The notes below the pieces were generated by a model. The model ran no database searches. It was not told the DNA's origin and saw nothing but the letters and a program-made list of their open reading frames with translations. Both the position numbers and the translations under genes were made by a program. Positions 7,256 through 15,340 of a stretch of 47,783 bases of DNA are shown here, one piece after another; within the stretch, counting starts at the first letter, position 1, and each line of letters begins with the position of its first letter. Source of the stretch: Candidatus Omnitrophota bacterium. GTDB taxonomy: Bacteria; Omnitrophota; Gorgyraeia; Aquiviventales; Aquiviventaceae. Location: assembly GCA_016209275.1 (NCBI GenBank), contig JACQWM010000011.1, positions 1-47,783 of the forward strand, given 5' to 3'.

Positions 7256-9447
7256 TACCGATCGATCCGCTCAAGATACCGCTGATAGAAGACCCGCAAG
7301 CGCGTGCGCGGCGTATCGAAGGCCAGGCACTCGTGGATCGCCGCCGCGGCCTCTTCCCACCGCTGGGCTCGATACGCCGAGAGCATCTGCTGGTGCCGCG
7401 GCAGCAGCGCGCGGAATCCCTCATCGCGGGCGAAGGTCTCATCGCCGATCAAGCCGAAAATCCTCGTCGGAGCCTGGCGGCCTTTGACGCGGATCAAGTC
7501 CAGCTCAACCGTCGCCATCATCGGCACCGCCGTCTGGGTCCCTTCCCCGAGAATCATGTCCAGGCGATACTCTTTGGATTGCCCTTCCAGCCGCGAGGCG
7601 AGATTGACCGAATCGCCGAGCACGGAATAGTTGAAGCGCTGCTCAGAGCCCAAGTTGCCGACGACGCATTCCCCGGTATTCACGCCGATGCCGATATGCA
7701 CGGTGTCAAACGCCTGGCCCCGCTTGGCGTGCTCCTCGGCGAGCTGCTGGTTGAACCGAACGAGCTGCTGGCGCATGCCAAGCGCTGCCAGGCACGCATG
7801 GCGGGCATGCTGGGGATCATCCAGCGGCGCATTCCAAAACGCCATCAGGCAATCCCCGACGTATTTGTCGATGGTGCCGTCCTGCGCCATGACTTCGCGC
7901 GTCATGGGGGTCAGAAACTGATTGATAAAGCGCGTGATCTCTTCCGCGGTCTGCTGCTCGGCCAAACCGGTGAACCCTCGGATATCCAGAAAGAGCACCG
8001 TCATGATCTTGCGCTCTCCGCCCAGCTTCAGCTGCTCAGGATGCTGCGCTAAGCGCTCGACCAGCACGGGGGAGAGATACATGCCGAAGGCCCGCCGCAC
8101 CTGGCGCCGCTCGGCCTCGGCCCGCATGAAGCCCATCAGCGACGCCACGAGATAAATGCCCAGGGCCGCGAGCGACGGCACCACCGGATCCAGCAGTAGC
8201 CCGTGGCGGAGGAACGCGTACCATGAGCCGGCGATGGCCAGGCCGATGGCGCCGGCTCCCAAGCCTGCGCACCACAGCGCCCCGGCCCGCGGCAACAGCA
8301 GCATGAGTGCGAGGCCCAGCGCGATCAAGAAGCAGATTTCCGCCCCGTCGGCCCAATCCGGCCGCTGCAGCCACTGGCGCGTGAGCATCTGCTCGGCGAG
8401 CTGCGCATGCACGGAGACCCCGGCCGCCGACGGATTGAGCGGGGTCGCCCGCAAATCTTTCAACCCGGCAGCGCTCGTGCCGACAAACACGATGCACGAT
8501 GTCAGCGCATCAGCCGGAAACTCCTCGGAAAAGATCTTCCATGCCGGGATGGTGCGCGCCGGGACCTCCTCGGTGTAATACACCCACGCCCGGCCTTGCG
8601 CATCGGTCGGCACGACCAGCGATCCCACCTTCAGGCTCACGATCCCGGTGCGAGCCCCCAAGCTGCGCTCCCCGCTTCCCCCGGATGATTTGATCCCGTA
8701 ACTCGATGCGCCCTGATAGACCCGGAGCGCTTCCAGCACTAGCGACGGATACAGCGCGTCGCCGAACCGCAGCACGAGCGGCACGCGCCGCGTCATGCCG
8801 TCAGGCTCCGGCGTCATCGTAAAGTGGCCGTTGCCGGCGGCGGCGGCTTCCAGCGCCGGCAAATTGACGACCGCGCCTTGGTAGGACGCGACGAAGGCAA
8901 CCGGATCCTCGCCGGCGAACGCAAAGCCTGCTTTGGCCGCGGGCGGGCGGGCGGAGGGTGTGGGGTCTGACGTCAGCGTAAAGCCGGTGACGACTTGCGC
9001 GCGCGCGATCGCTTGGGCGAGTACTCGATCGTGATCCGGCAGCCGCGCGATTTCGGCGCGCAGCAACGGCGAGGCCTCTTTCGATGACCACTGCGGCAGC
9101 AGGCGAGACGGCGAGGTGCGATCCGGCTCGGCGAAGACGGCATCAAACGCAATGGGAGCCGCCCCCAGGGCGGTGAGGCGGTCGACGAGCGCCGCCACCT
9201 GGGTCCTGGGCCAGGGCCATTGGCCCAGCCGGGTAAGCGTTTCGTCGTCGACATCGATGATGCGAACCGGAACGGGCTGGTACGCCCGCGGATGCATGCG
9301 CTGGAAGGCATCGAAGATGCGCGCGCGGATTTCGTCAAGGGCTGGGGGATTGAGCACGCGAAGGCCCACCGCCAGCACGAAGACGGCGGCGGGAATCGCG
9401 CGGGCGGCGGCGTTAGAAATACGGCTGAAAGAGCTGCTCCAATTCAT
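7198..9447 (-). CDS. CHASE2-domain class III adenylyl cyclase
   Basis: This 749-residue membrane cyclase has an N-terminal TM (about 13-32) and an extracytoplasmic CHASE2 sensor (about 35-345; P-V-R-I-I-D-V-D-D-E-T-L, G-R-A-W-V-Y-Y). Several TMs follow (about 365-440), then the cyclase domain (about 480-665). Both metal aspartates are present (F-L-D-I-R-G-F and K-Y-V-G-D-C). The Lys in T-I-D-K-Y-V-G-D and the Asp in V-L-G-D-S-V-N favour ATP as substrate. Asn and Arg of S-V-N-L-A-S-R-L should stabilise the transition state. A helical tail closes the protein. The start overlaps the upstream gene by 35 nt, so the three minus-strand genes form an operon. Confidence 0.93.
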   Translation of the reverse strand: MNWSSSFSRISNAAARAIPAAVFVLAVGLRVLNPPALDEIRARIFDAFQRMHPRAYQPVPVRIIDVDDETLTRLGQWPWPRTQVAALVDRLTALGAAPIAFDAVFAEPDRTSPSRLLPQWSSKEASPLLRAEIARLPDHDRVLAQAIARAQVVTGFTLTSDPTPSARPPAAKAGFAFAGEDPVAFVASYQGAVVNLPALEAAAAGNGHFTMTPEPDGMTRRVPLVLRFGDALYPSLVLEALRVYQGASSYGIKSSGGSGERSLGARTGIVSLKVGSLVVPTDAQGRAWVYYTEEVPARTIPAWKIFSEEFPADALTSCIVFVGTSAAGLKDLRATPLNPSAAGVSVHAQLAEQMLTRQWLQRPDWADGAEICFLIALGLALMLLLPRAGALWCAGLGAGAIGLAIAGSWYAFLRHGLLLDPVVPSLAALGIYLVASLMGFMRAEAERRQVRRAFGMYLSPVLVERLAQHPEQLKLGGERKIMTVLFLDIRGFTGLAEQQTAEEITRFINQFLTPMTREVMAQDGTIDKYVGDCLMAFWNAPLDDPQHARHACLAALGMRQQLVRFNQQLAEEHAKRGQAFDTVHIGIGVNTGECVVGNLGSEQRFNYSVLGDSVNLASRLEGQSKEYRLDMILGEGTQTAVPMMATVELDLIRVKGRQAPTRIFGLIGDETFARDEGFRALLPRHQQMLSAYRAQRWEEAAAAIHECLAFDTPRTRLRVFYQRYLERIDRYQTSPPPADWDGVFASASK

Positions 9448-10126
9448 TCAGCAGATGTCGATCGAGTTCAAACTCAATCACGTTGGCCCCGGCGTCCAGC
9501 CGCACGATCGCGTTGAGGCTGGCGTCTTCAATGTCCACCTTGGTCAACCGCTTGAAAAAATGGTTGTTGACCGTCTGGACCTCGCGGTAAAACTCGGCCA
9601 GCTGTTTCAGCGGCCAGTCGGCGGGCTGGCCCTTGAGGCTGCGCAGGTATTGCCCTAGCAGGTACATCGAGAGCACGCGGTAGCGCGTTTCATCGATAGT
9701 GGAAAACGGCAGGTGGAAGCGCACCATCGGCTTGAGCTTCGCCATCACCGGGCAGCCGCTGGTCACCATGTGGATGCCGAGGAGCGAGCTGATCCCCTCC
9801 TGCAGCGAGGTCTGCTTGGCGTGCTGCCGCTCAGGTGTTTCCACCACGACGGTCACCCGCTCAATCGACAGCGACTGCTTGAACGCGCTGATGAGCTCGA
9901 CGACGCTGACCGCGGCCGGACACTGGGGCGACTCTGCTTCGCGCAGCGGGCAGTTAGGGCATTGCTGAAAGGACAGGCGGGTCCAGGCCGGCAGCGGAGC
10001 TGGCGAGGCCGGAGGGATCCACGCCAGTGTTGCTGGATCCAAACGGACGGTAAACGCGCGCTCGGTGTGATCGGGAAAGATGAAGCGGTAGTGAAAGGTG
10101 ATCGCCGGTTCGGAAGACGCCTCCAT
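9413..10126 (-). CDS. conserved unknown protein with Cys cluster, between cyclase and MBL hydrolase
   Basis: This 237-residue protein is not recognised. An N-terminal strand-rich part (F-H-Y-R-F-I-F-P-D-H-T-E-R-A-F) is followed by C-P-N-C-P-L-R-E-A-E-S-P-Q-C-P (about 56-70), a possible metal or Fe-S site. The middle carries a conserved-looking G-C-P-V-M-A-K-L-K-P-M-V-R-F-H-L-P-F-S, and the C-terminal half is helical. No signal peptide or TM is seen, so it should be cytosolic. It overlaps the MBL gene by one base (TGATG) and the cyclase by 35 nt, implying a joint job in cyclic-nucleotide signalling. Confidence 0.7.
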   Translation of the reverse strand: MEASSEPAITFHYRFIFPDHTERAFTVRLDPATLAWIPPASPAPLPAWTRLSFQQCPNCPLREAESPQCPAAVSVVELISAFKQSLSIERVTVVVETPERQHAKQTSLQEGISSLLGIHMVTSGCPVMAKLKPMVRFHLPFSTIDETRYRVLSMYLLGQYLRSLKGQPADWPLKQLAEFYREVQTVNNHFFKRLTKVDIEDASLNAIVRLDAGANVIEFELDRHLLNELEQLFQPYF

Positions 10127-10941
10127 CAGGCGATGACTAACCCATCGGCTGCGGCGCGCGTATCAGGAAACTGCTTGCGCGCCGCCGCGACGATCGAATC
10201 AATCATCTCATCCGAATGGCCGGGGTCGTGGGAGGTCAGCAGGAGTTCCTTCACGCCGGCCTCCTTGGCCACCGCCACCGCGTGCTCCCACGTGCTATGC
10301 CCCCATCCTCGACGAGCAGGCAGCTCCTCCGGCGTAAACTGCGCATCATGCAGCAGCACGTCGGCCCCGCGGCAGAACTTGATGAGCGCAGCGTCTCCTG
10401 CGGGATCTCCGTGCTCGCGGTCCGTGGCAATGACGAGCACGCGGCTCGGAGTGCTCAGCCGATACGCCACGCAGCCTTGCGGGTGGCGCACCGGCAGCGT
10501 TGTGATGCTCACCCCGTCAAGCCCATAGGCCTCGCCATGGCGCAGCCGCAAATCCTCAAAGCGCACCGCCGACCGATCGCGCAACAGCGGCAGCGGCCAA
10601 AATGGATGGTCCATGAGCAGGCTCACATGGCGCTGCCACTCCGGCAGCTGCGACGGATCCGCCATGAGGGTCACCTGCGCCTTGGAGTTCAGCAGCGGCT
10701 TAAACGCGGGCAGGCCGATCAGGTGATCGAGGTGGATATGCGTAAAGAGGATCGTCGTGGGAGGCGGAACCCGATGCGCCGCGAGCGCATCGCCGAGATC
10801 CGCGATGCCGGTGCCGGCGTCGACGATGATGAAGCCGCGGGAGGTCTCAAGGCTGAAACACGAGGTGCGCCCGCCATAGCGGGCAAAGGAGGTGCCAGCC
10901 ACCGGATAGCTGCCGCGCGCCCCATGCACCGTGAATTTCAT
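10126..10941 (-). CDS. MBL-fold metallohydrolase, putative cyclic-nucleotide phosphodiesterase
   Basis: This 271-residue metallo-beta-lactamase-fold protein opens K-F-T-V-H-G-A-R-G-S-Y-P-V-A-G, the signature of the 'GxRGSxP' subfamily. It has the metal motif T-H-I-H-L-D-H (about 86-92), further ligands in L-P-V-R-H-P and I-A-T-D-R-E-H-G, and S-H-D-P-G-H-S-D near the end. Subfamily members occur next to, or fused with, CHASE2 cyclases and are thought to hydrolyse cyclic nucleotides. That would balance the cyclase two genes downstream. Substrate is inferred from context. It starts an operon of three genes that share overlaps. Confidence 0.82.
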   Translation of the reverse strand: MKFTVHGARGSYPVAGTSFARYGGRTSCFSLETSRGFIIVDAGTGIADLGDALAAHRVPPPTTILFTHIHLDHLIGLPAFKPLLNSKAQVTLMADPSQLPEWQRHVSLLMDHPFWPLPLLRDRSAVRFEDLRLRHGEAYGLDGVSITTLPVRHPQGCVAYRLSTPSRVLVIATDREHGDPAGDAALIKFCRGADVLLHDAQFTPEELPARRGWGHSTWEHAVAVAKEAGVKELLLTSHDPGHSDEMIDSIVAAARKQFPDTRAAADGLVIA

Positions 10942-10946
10942 CAGCG

Positions 10947-13052
10947 TTATCGTCGCACAGCGCCGAGGTGTTGCGCAAGGGCTTGAGCAACGCGCTGATG
11001 CAGGGCGTCAACCTCGTCAGCGGCCAGCGTCCGCGCAGGATCATGGTACGCAATCGAAAATGTCAGGCTGTATTTACCCGACGGCACCTGGGCGCCTCGG
11101 TCGTAGCGATCGATCAATTCCACCTGGGAGGCGGCCGGCCCGGCCGCCTGCTGAATGACTCGCGCAGCCTCCGCATAGGCGACCGATACATCGAGCAGAA
11201 AGGAGATGTCCCGCTTCGCCGCCGGGATACTCGATGGCGCCATCACCCGCCGGTCGGTTGCGCGCGCAACGCCTAAGAGGTCGGCGTCGCATTCGGCGAA
11301 CCACGCATCATGTTTGACATCAAGTGCTGCAAGAATCCGCGGGGCGATTTTTCCTGCCGCGCCGAGCCGCCGCTCACCGAGGAGAACCGTCGCGCTCTGC
11401 CCGGCCTCCGCCCACGGATGCGGCTGGACCGTGAGATGGATCGGCTGCTGGGTGGCGCGCCCCGCGATAGCCTCCAGCAGCCCCTTTAGGAGAAAGAAGT
11501 CGCTAGGCTGCGCTTTCATCGACCAATCCCGCAGCCATGTCCCGGAGATGAGCAGCCCCAGCTGCGTGCGCTCAGCTGAGGCTTCCGGCGGCACGACCGC
11601 CCCAAGCTCGAAGAAGCGAATACTTGATGCCCCATGGGTCACATTGTGCCGGAGGGCTTGCAACAACCCCATCAACAGCGATGGACGGACGTACGCATGG
11701 TCTTGGCTGAGCGGATTGCTCACCCGCGCCGCACTCGTGGGTGAGATGCCGCACCGGGTCAGGGCTTGCTCGGAGAGCAAGGACCAGGTTTTGGCCTCGC
11801 ACAATCCCAGGCTCGCACAGAGGCGTTGCAGTTCGTGTCGTTGGGCATATGTTGCCGAGCCTGCACGCCGCGCAGGAAATGACCCGGTGGGCACGGTGGC
11901 GGGAATGCGCTCATAGCCCATTAACCGGGCGAGCTCTTCGTGAAGATCAACCTCGTGGGTCACATCTCGTCGAAACGACGGCACCGTCACGCGAACCGTC
12001 TCGCTTGATCCGGATGACGCCACCAAGCATCCCAGGCGTGCGAGGTGCGTTCGAATCTCCGACGATGACACCGGCACCCCCAGCCGTTGCTTGACTCGTC
12101 TTCCATCCATCACAATCACGGTGCGCGCGGCTGGTCCCTGGCCAACGTCAATGACGCGGCACTCCTCGCCGCCGGCGAGCTCTTGAATCAGCCCGGAGGC
12201 GCGCGCCGAGGCGGTGGCGACACCCACGGGATCAACACCCCGCTCAAACCGGTACGACGATTCGCTCGTCAGCCCTAGCCGCCGTCCGGTGCGTCGGATG
12301 GAGATCGGATCAAAGAGCGCGCTCTCCAGCAACACCGTCGTTGTCTGCGGGGTGACTTCGCTTCCCATGCCTCCCATAATACCGGCGACGGCAACCGCCT
12401 GTTTCGCATCGGCGATGACGAGGGTCTCCGGAGTTACGGTCCGCTTGAGGCCATCCAAGGTCGTGATCGACTCATTCGCTCGCGCGGCCCGCACCAGAAT
12501 TGTGCCGCCGGATAGCTTGGCGAAATCAAACGCGTGCAGCGGTTGGCCGTATTCAAAGAGCACGTAGTTGGTAATATCGACGACGTTATTGATCGGCCGC
12601 GCGCCGCAGGCGATGAGGCGCTTCTGCATCCACTCCGGCGATGGTTTGATCGTCACCCCGTCGATGAGCCGCCCAATGTAGCGCTGGCAATGTTTCTTAT
12701 CCTCAATGAGGATCTTGGCTAGGAGCTGAGAGCTAGGAGCGGAGCGCCGCCTAACACCTTTTTTGCTTCCAGCTCCCAGCTCCCCCGGCCCGACCCGAGC
12801 CGGGGCGGGCCAGCTCTTAGCCGACGGAAGTTTTAGTCTTTGCCCAGTAATTGCTGCCACTTCTCTCGCAATCCCGATGATCGACAAACAATCCGGCCGA
12901 TTCGGCGTGACCTCGATATCAAACACTGGCTGCCCGTCGACGTCGTGGATGGCCACGACTTCCAGCCCGGCCATCGTCAGCCGCTCCGCCAGCGCCTCGG
13001 GCTTGAGCCGAATAGTTACGCACTCTTTCAACCATTCCAGCGGGATTTTCAT
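10947..13052 (-). CDS. pheT: phenylalanine--tRNA ligase beta subunit
   Basis: PheT pairs with PheS to charge tRNA-Phe. The 701 residues have K-I-P-L-E-W-L-K-E at the start and D-I-E-V-T-P-N-R-P-D-C-L-S at about 45-57. Next come the B3/B4 editing region (N-N-V-V-D-I-T-N-Y-V-L-F-E-Y-G-Q-P-L-H-A-F-D) and the B5 and catalytic-like domains. The C-terminal anticodon-binding FDX-ACB domain contains K-R-D-I-S-F-L-L-D. The chain is shorter than the usual approximately 800 residues because the N-terminal EMAP/OB tRNA-binding domain is absent. Residues about 75-112 are low-complexity and coincide with an inserted palindromic repeat. The start overlaps the preceding membrane gene by 4 nt. Confidence 0.96.
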   Translation of the reverse strand: MKIPLEWLKECVTIRLKPEALAERLTMAGLEVVAIHDVDGQPVFDIEVTPNRPDCLSIIGIAREVAAITGQRLKLPSAKSWPAPARVGPGELGAGSKKGVRRRSAPSSQLLAKILIEDKKHCQRYIGRLIDGVTIKPSPEWMQKRLIACGARPINNVVDITNYVLFEYGQPLHAFDFAKLSGGTILVRAARANESITTLDGLKRTVTPETLVIADAKQAVAVAGIMGGMGSEVTPQTTTVLLESALFDPISIRRTGRRLGLTSESSYRFERGVDPVGVATASARASGLIQELAGGEECRVIDVGQGPAARTVIVMDGRRVKQRLGVPVSSSEIRTHLARLGCLVASSGSSETVRVTVPSFRRDVTHEVDLHEELARLMGYERIPATVPTGSFPARRAGSATYAQRHELQRLCASLGLCEAKTWSLLSEQALTRCGISPTSAARVSNPLSQDHAYVRPSLLMGLLQALRHNVTHGASSIRFFELGAVVPPEASAERTQLGLLISGTWLRDWSMKAQPSDFFLLKGLLEAIAGRATQQPIHLTVQPHPWAEAGQSATVLLGERRLGAAGKIAPRILAALDVKHDAWFAECDADLLGVARATDRRVMAPSSIPAAKRDISFLLDVSVAYAEAARVIQQAAGPAASQVELIDRYDRGAQVPSGKYSLTFSIAYHDPARTLAADEVDALHQRVAQALAQHLGAVRR
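12716..12825. repeat. repeat cluster inserted in frame in pheT
   Basis: The tract holds short repeats of the type GCTAGGAGCTGAGAGCTAGG and AGCTCCCAGCTCCC, then a GC-rich palindrome CCCCGGCCCGACCC-GAGCCGGGGCGGGCC (12783-12811). The same palindrome, with four extra bases in its centre, is inside carA (47019-47050). The insertion is in frame and codes for about 37 residues between two conserved PheT segments. Confidence 0.8.
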
Positions 13053-13459
13053 GACGACTTCTTTGCACTTAAGAAAACCAGCATAGCTGTAACCATCGCT
13101 GGAAAAAAGAACAGCGTCAACCAGCCTACCAGGACACCGGCTTCGAGATATTCCAGAACCCTTACGATGCCATCGAATTCAAAAGGAACCAAGAGACCAG
13201 CTGCTGCAAAAATACGCCAAGAACTGTTACCAGACCGCCACTTGAAGGCTCGCCTCACTATGACAAGCATCCAAACCAACACTGCCGTCAAGATGAGCGC
13301 ATAAGGTGTGGAAGTCAAAAAGGCCCATTCAATCTGCCCCCTGGGACCAAACTTGGGATCAACATTGTGAAACAAATAGACGCTGACGCGCTCTTTGCCA
13401 ATCAGGGCTGACCAGGTCGCAAGAAAAAAAGCTCCTGCGCGTTTCCCATCGACGGTCAT
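13049..13459 (-). CDS. small membrane protein between pheS and pheT
   Basis: This 136-residue hydrophobic protein is of unknown function. It has a weak first hydrophobic stretch (A-F-F-L-A-T-W-S-A-L-I), then clear TMs at about 53-68 (Y-A-L-I-L-T-A-V-L-V-W-M-L-V-I-V) and about 105-130 (V-L-V-G-W-L-T-L-F-F-F-P-A-M-V). ATG 13459 overlaps, as TGATG, the stop of a pheS 3' remnant, and its own stop overlaps the pheT start. This shows it belonged to a tightly coupled pheS-orf-pheT operon before the vapBC insertion. The frame is open for 31 codons further upstream, but those codons run through the pheS remnant, so the later start is preferred. Confidence 0.7.
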   Translation of the reverse strand: MTVDGKRAGAFFLATWSALIGKERVSVYLFHNVDPKFGPRGQIEWAFLTSTPYALILTAVLVWMLVIVRRAFKWRSGNSSWRIFAAAGLLVPFEFDGIVRVLEYLEAGVLVGWLTLFFFPAMVTAMLVFLSAKKSS

Positions 13460-13530
13460 CAAAACTGCTCCAGGAATCGTAGATCGTTTTCGAAAAAGAG
13501 TCGGCTGTCGGTGATGCGATATGGCAACAT
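13459..13530 (-). pseudogene. duplicated 3' end of pheS (24 codons)
   Basis: On the minus strand this encodes M-L-P-Y-R-I-T-D-S-R then L-F-F-E-N-D-L-R-F-L-E-Q-F and a stop. The intact PheS ends M-L-K-L-G-I-T-D-I-R then the same 13 residues and stop. The nucleotide match to 14286-14357 is strong but imperfect, with many synonymous differences, so it is an old or imported copy. It begins 2 nt after the vapC stop. With the true pheS end it brackets the vapBC cassette. Confidence 0.88.
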
Positions 13531-13532
13531 CG

Positions 13533-13982
13533 TCAGGACGCTCCGCCGGCACGTGGTGCGCCTTTGAGATGATGGATCGTCAGGTACTCCTCGGCGGTGT
13601 AGAGCGGGATGGTGGCTTGCCGGTAATCCCGCTTATTGCGCGTGACGAGCCCGTCCATTTTGTGCACCACGGCTGAGTAATACTGAATGGCGTCCTCGAA
13701 ATCGCTAAACTCCTCGGCCGAGAGCGCTCGATCAATAATCTGCTCATCGAGGGTCACGACACGGACAATGAGTCGAAGCTTTCGGACATGCTGGATGGCT
13801 GCGGCTTTGGTCATCGCACGCCGCAAGACGTAATGGAGATTCGCGACCGTCAAGGGGGACATGGCTCCACGAACGACCCCGGCTTCCACGAGACTTAACA
13901 ATTCTGCGGCGGGCGTATGGTGCGGGGCACGAGCCAACAGCAGATCCAGCAGGATATCCGTGTCAAAAAAGAGGCTGGTCAT
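13533..13982 (-). CDS. vapC: VapC-type PIN-domain toxin ribonuclease
   Basis: The 149 residues fit a PIN-domain ribonuclease. They start S-L-F-F-D-T-D-I-L-L-D (first acidic metal ligand). The internal F-S-D-F-E-D-A-I-Q-Y-Y-S-A gives the middle acidic residues, and T-R-N-K-R-D-Y follows, as in many VapC proteins. Such toxins cleave tRNA or rRNA until blocked by the cognate antitoxin. ATG 13982 forms an ATGA overlap with the stop of the antitoxin gene. The frame stays open upstream, but only in the antitoxin shadow. The stop lies 2 nt from the pheS remnant. Confidence 0.9.
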   Translation of the reverse strand: MTSLFFDTDILLDLLLARAPHHTPAAELLSLVEAGVVRGAMSPLTVANLHYVLRRAMTKAAAIQHVRKLRLIVRVVTLDEQIIDRALSAEEFSDFEDAIQYYSAVVHKMDGLVTRNKRDYRQATIPLYTAEEYLTIHHLKGAPRAGGAS

Positions 13983-14230
13983 CTGGCGTATTTCTTTGCC
14001 AAATGCTCCGCATACGCCTCCCTCCATCGGCGCGCCGCCTTCGCCGTGGTGACTCCGGACAACTCACGCACCAGCGGCGTGAGACGCTCCGATGGCGGCC
14101 AAGATTTCGACCCCAGCGCCTGAAAATAATCTTCCACGATCCGAGAGAGGCTGATGTGGTAAGAATGCGCGTAGCGCTTCGCGCGCTGAATCGCCGACCC
14201 ATCAAGTTTCAAGGTAAGTTTCGTGTTCAT
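13979..14230 (-). CDS. vapB: VapB-like antitoxin (DUF6364-type)
   Basis: The 83 residues begin N-T-K-L-T-L-K-L-D-G-S-A-I-Q-R-A-K-R-Y-A. This is a ribbon-helix-helix-type start seen in DUF6364 antitoxins, followed by S-L-S-R-I-V-E-D-Y. The C-terminal half is charged and should wrap around VapC. A ribosome binding site AGAGG precedes the ATG, and a complete promoter with a TACGTC/GACGTA inverted repeat lies just upstream. That fits autorepression by the VapBC complex. The four-base overlap with vapC is typical of toxin-antitoxin pairs. Confidence 0.88.
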   Translation of the reverse strand: MNTKLTLKLDGSAIQRAKRYAHSYHISLSRIVEDYFQALGSKSWPPSERLTPLVRELSGVTTAKAARRWREAYAEHLAKKYAR

Positions 14231-14253
14231 CGCAACCTCTTTTGTACGTCTAA

Positions 14254-14282
14254 ATTATACTTTATTTGGACGTACTCTGCAA
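14254..14282 (-). promoter_or_regulatory. vapBC promoter with inverted-repeat operator
   Basis: On the minus strand, TTGCAG (-35, 14277-14282), 17 nt, then consensus TATAAT (14254-14259). TACGTC and GACGTA (about 14246-14273) flank the -10 as an inverted repeat. The -35 begins 3 nt after the pheS stop codon, so the cassette brings its own promoter with almost no spare sequence. Confidence 0.75.
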
Positions 14283-14285
14283 CAT

Positions 14286-15320
14286 TCAAAACTGTTCGAG
14301 GAAGCGTAGATCGTTTTCGAAGAAGAGGCGGATGTCGGTGATGCCGAGTTTGAGCATCGCGATCCGTTCGACTCCCATGCCAAACGCAAAGCCTTGCACC
14401 TTGTTGGCGTCATAGCCGACCGCCTTGAACACATTCGGATGCACCATGCCGCAGCCCATGATCTCAAGCCAGCCTTTGCGGCCGCACGTCGAGCATCCCT
14501 TCCCTTCGCACGAGGAGCACGCGATGTCGACCTCGGCGGAGGGCTCGGTGAATGGGAAAAAGTGCGGACGAAATCGCGTCTTGGTCTTCGGCCCGAAGAG
14601 CCCTTGCAGAAACCGCTCCAACACCCCTTTGAGATCCGCAAACGAGGTCCGGTCATCCACCATCAAGCCCTCAACTTGATGAAACATGAAGCTGTGGCTG
14701 GGGTCGAGCGGATCCGGCCGAAACACTTTCCCAGGTACCACGACCCGCAGCGGCGGCTGGCGTTGCTCCATCACGCGCACCTGCACCGGCGAGGTGTGGC
14801 TGCGCAAGAGCAGCCGGCCTTTCTTCGGCTCCGGTGACGGAAGATCAACGAAGAATGTATCGAAGGATTCGCGAGACGGATGATCGCGGGGGATATTGAG
14901 CGCATCGAAGTTATAATATTCAAACTCCATCTCCGGCCCTTCGATGATGTCAAAGCCGAGTGGGATGAATTGGTCAAGGATGGAATGCAAGGTTTGGGTG
15001 ATGGGGTGGAGCCGTCCGAGGGCCACGGCCCGCCCTGGCAGCGAAACGTCGATGCTAGGGCCCTGGCGGGTCGCGGCGAACATCTCGCGGCGCGCGATCA
15101 GGGCAGACTCGAGGGACGTTTTGAGGTGGTTCGCGCGCTTGCCGACGTCAACCCGCTGCTCCGATGAGAGCTGCGGAATGGACTTCATGATCTCCGCCAG
15201 CCGGCTCTTGCGGCCGAGGTAGGTGATGCGAACTTTCTCCAGCTCTTCGGGTGACGTCGCGCGCTCAACACGCCCGGCGGCTTCACTCAAGAGCTGCTCA
15301 AGTTCCTGCGCCGTGTCCAT
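14286..15320 (-). CDS. pheS: phenylalanine--tRNA ligase alpha subunit
   Basis: PheS is the catalytic subunit of the synthetase. From ATG 15320 it has 344 residues. The N-terminal coiled coil (about 1-90) is followed by the class II core with H-P-I-T-Q-T-L, E-G-P-E-M-E-F-E-Y-Y-N-F-D-A-L-N-I-P and D-H-P-S-R. Later come R-S-H-T-S-P-V-Q-V-R, a C-x2-C-x4-C-x2-C cluster (C-S-S-C-E-G-K-G-C-S-T-C) and motif 3 G-M-G-V-E-R-I-A-M. The frame continues seven codons upstream to 15341, but those codons lie in a repeat. No good ribosome binding site is visible, as a GTGTCAGACAC repeat array fills the space after rplT. Confidence 0.96.
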   Translation of the reverse strand: MDTAQELEQLLSEAAGRVERATSPEELEKVRITYLGRKSRLAEIMKSIPQLSSEQRVDVGKRANHLKTSLESALIARREMFAATRQGPSIDVSLPGRAVALGRLHPITQTLHSILDQFIPLGFDIIEGPEMEFEYYNFDALNIPRDHPSRESFDTFFVDLPSPEPKKGRLLLRSHTSPVQVRVMEQRQPPLRVVVPGKVFRPDPLDPSHSFMFHQVEGLMVDDRTSFADLKGVLERFLQGLFGPKTKTRFRPHFFPFTEPSAEVDIACSSCEGKGCSTCGRKGWLEIMGCGMVHPNVFKAVGYDANKVQGFAFGMGVERIAMLKLGITDIRLFFENDLRFLEQF

Positions 15321-15340
15321 GCTCAAAAAGTCAAAAAGCA

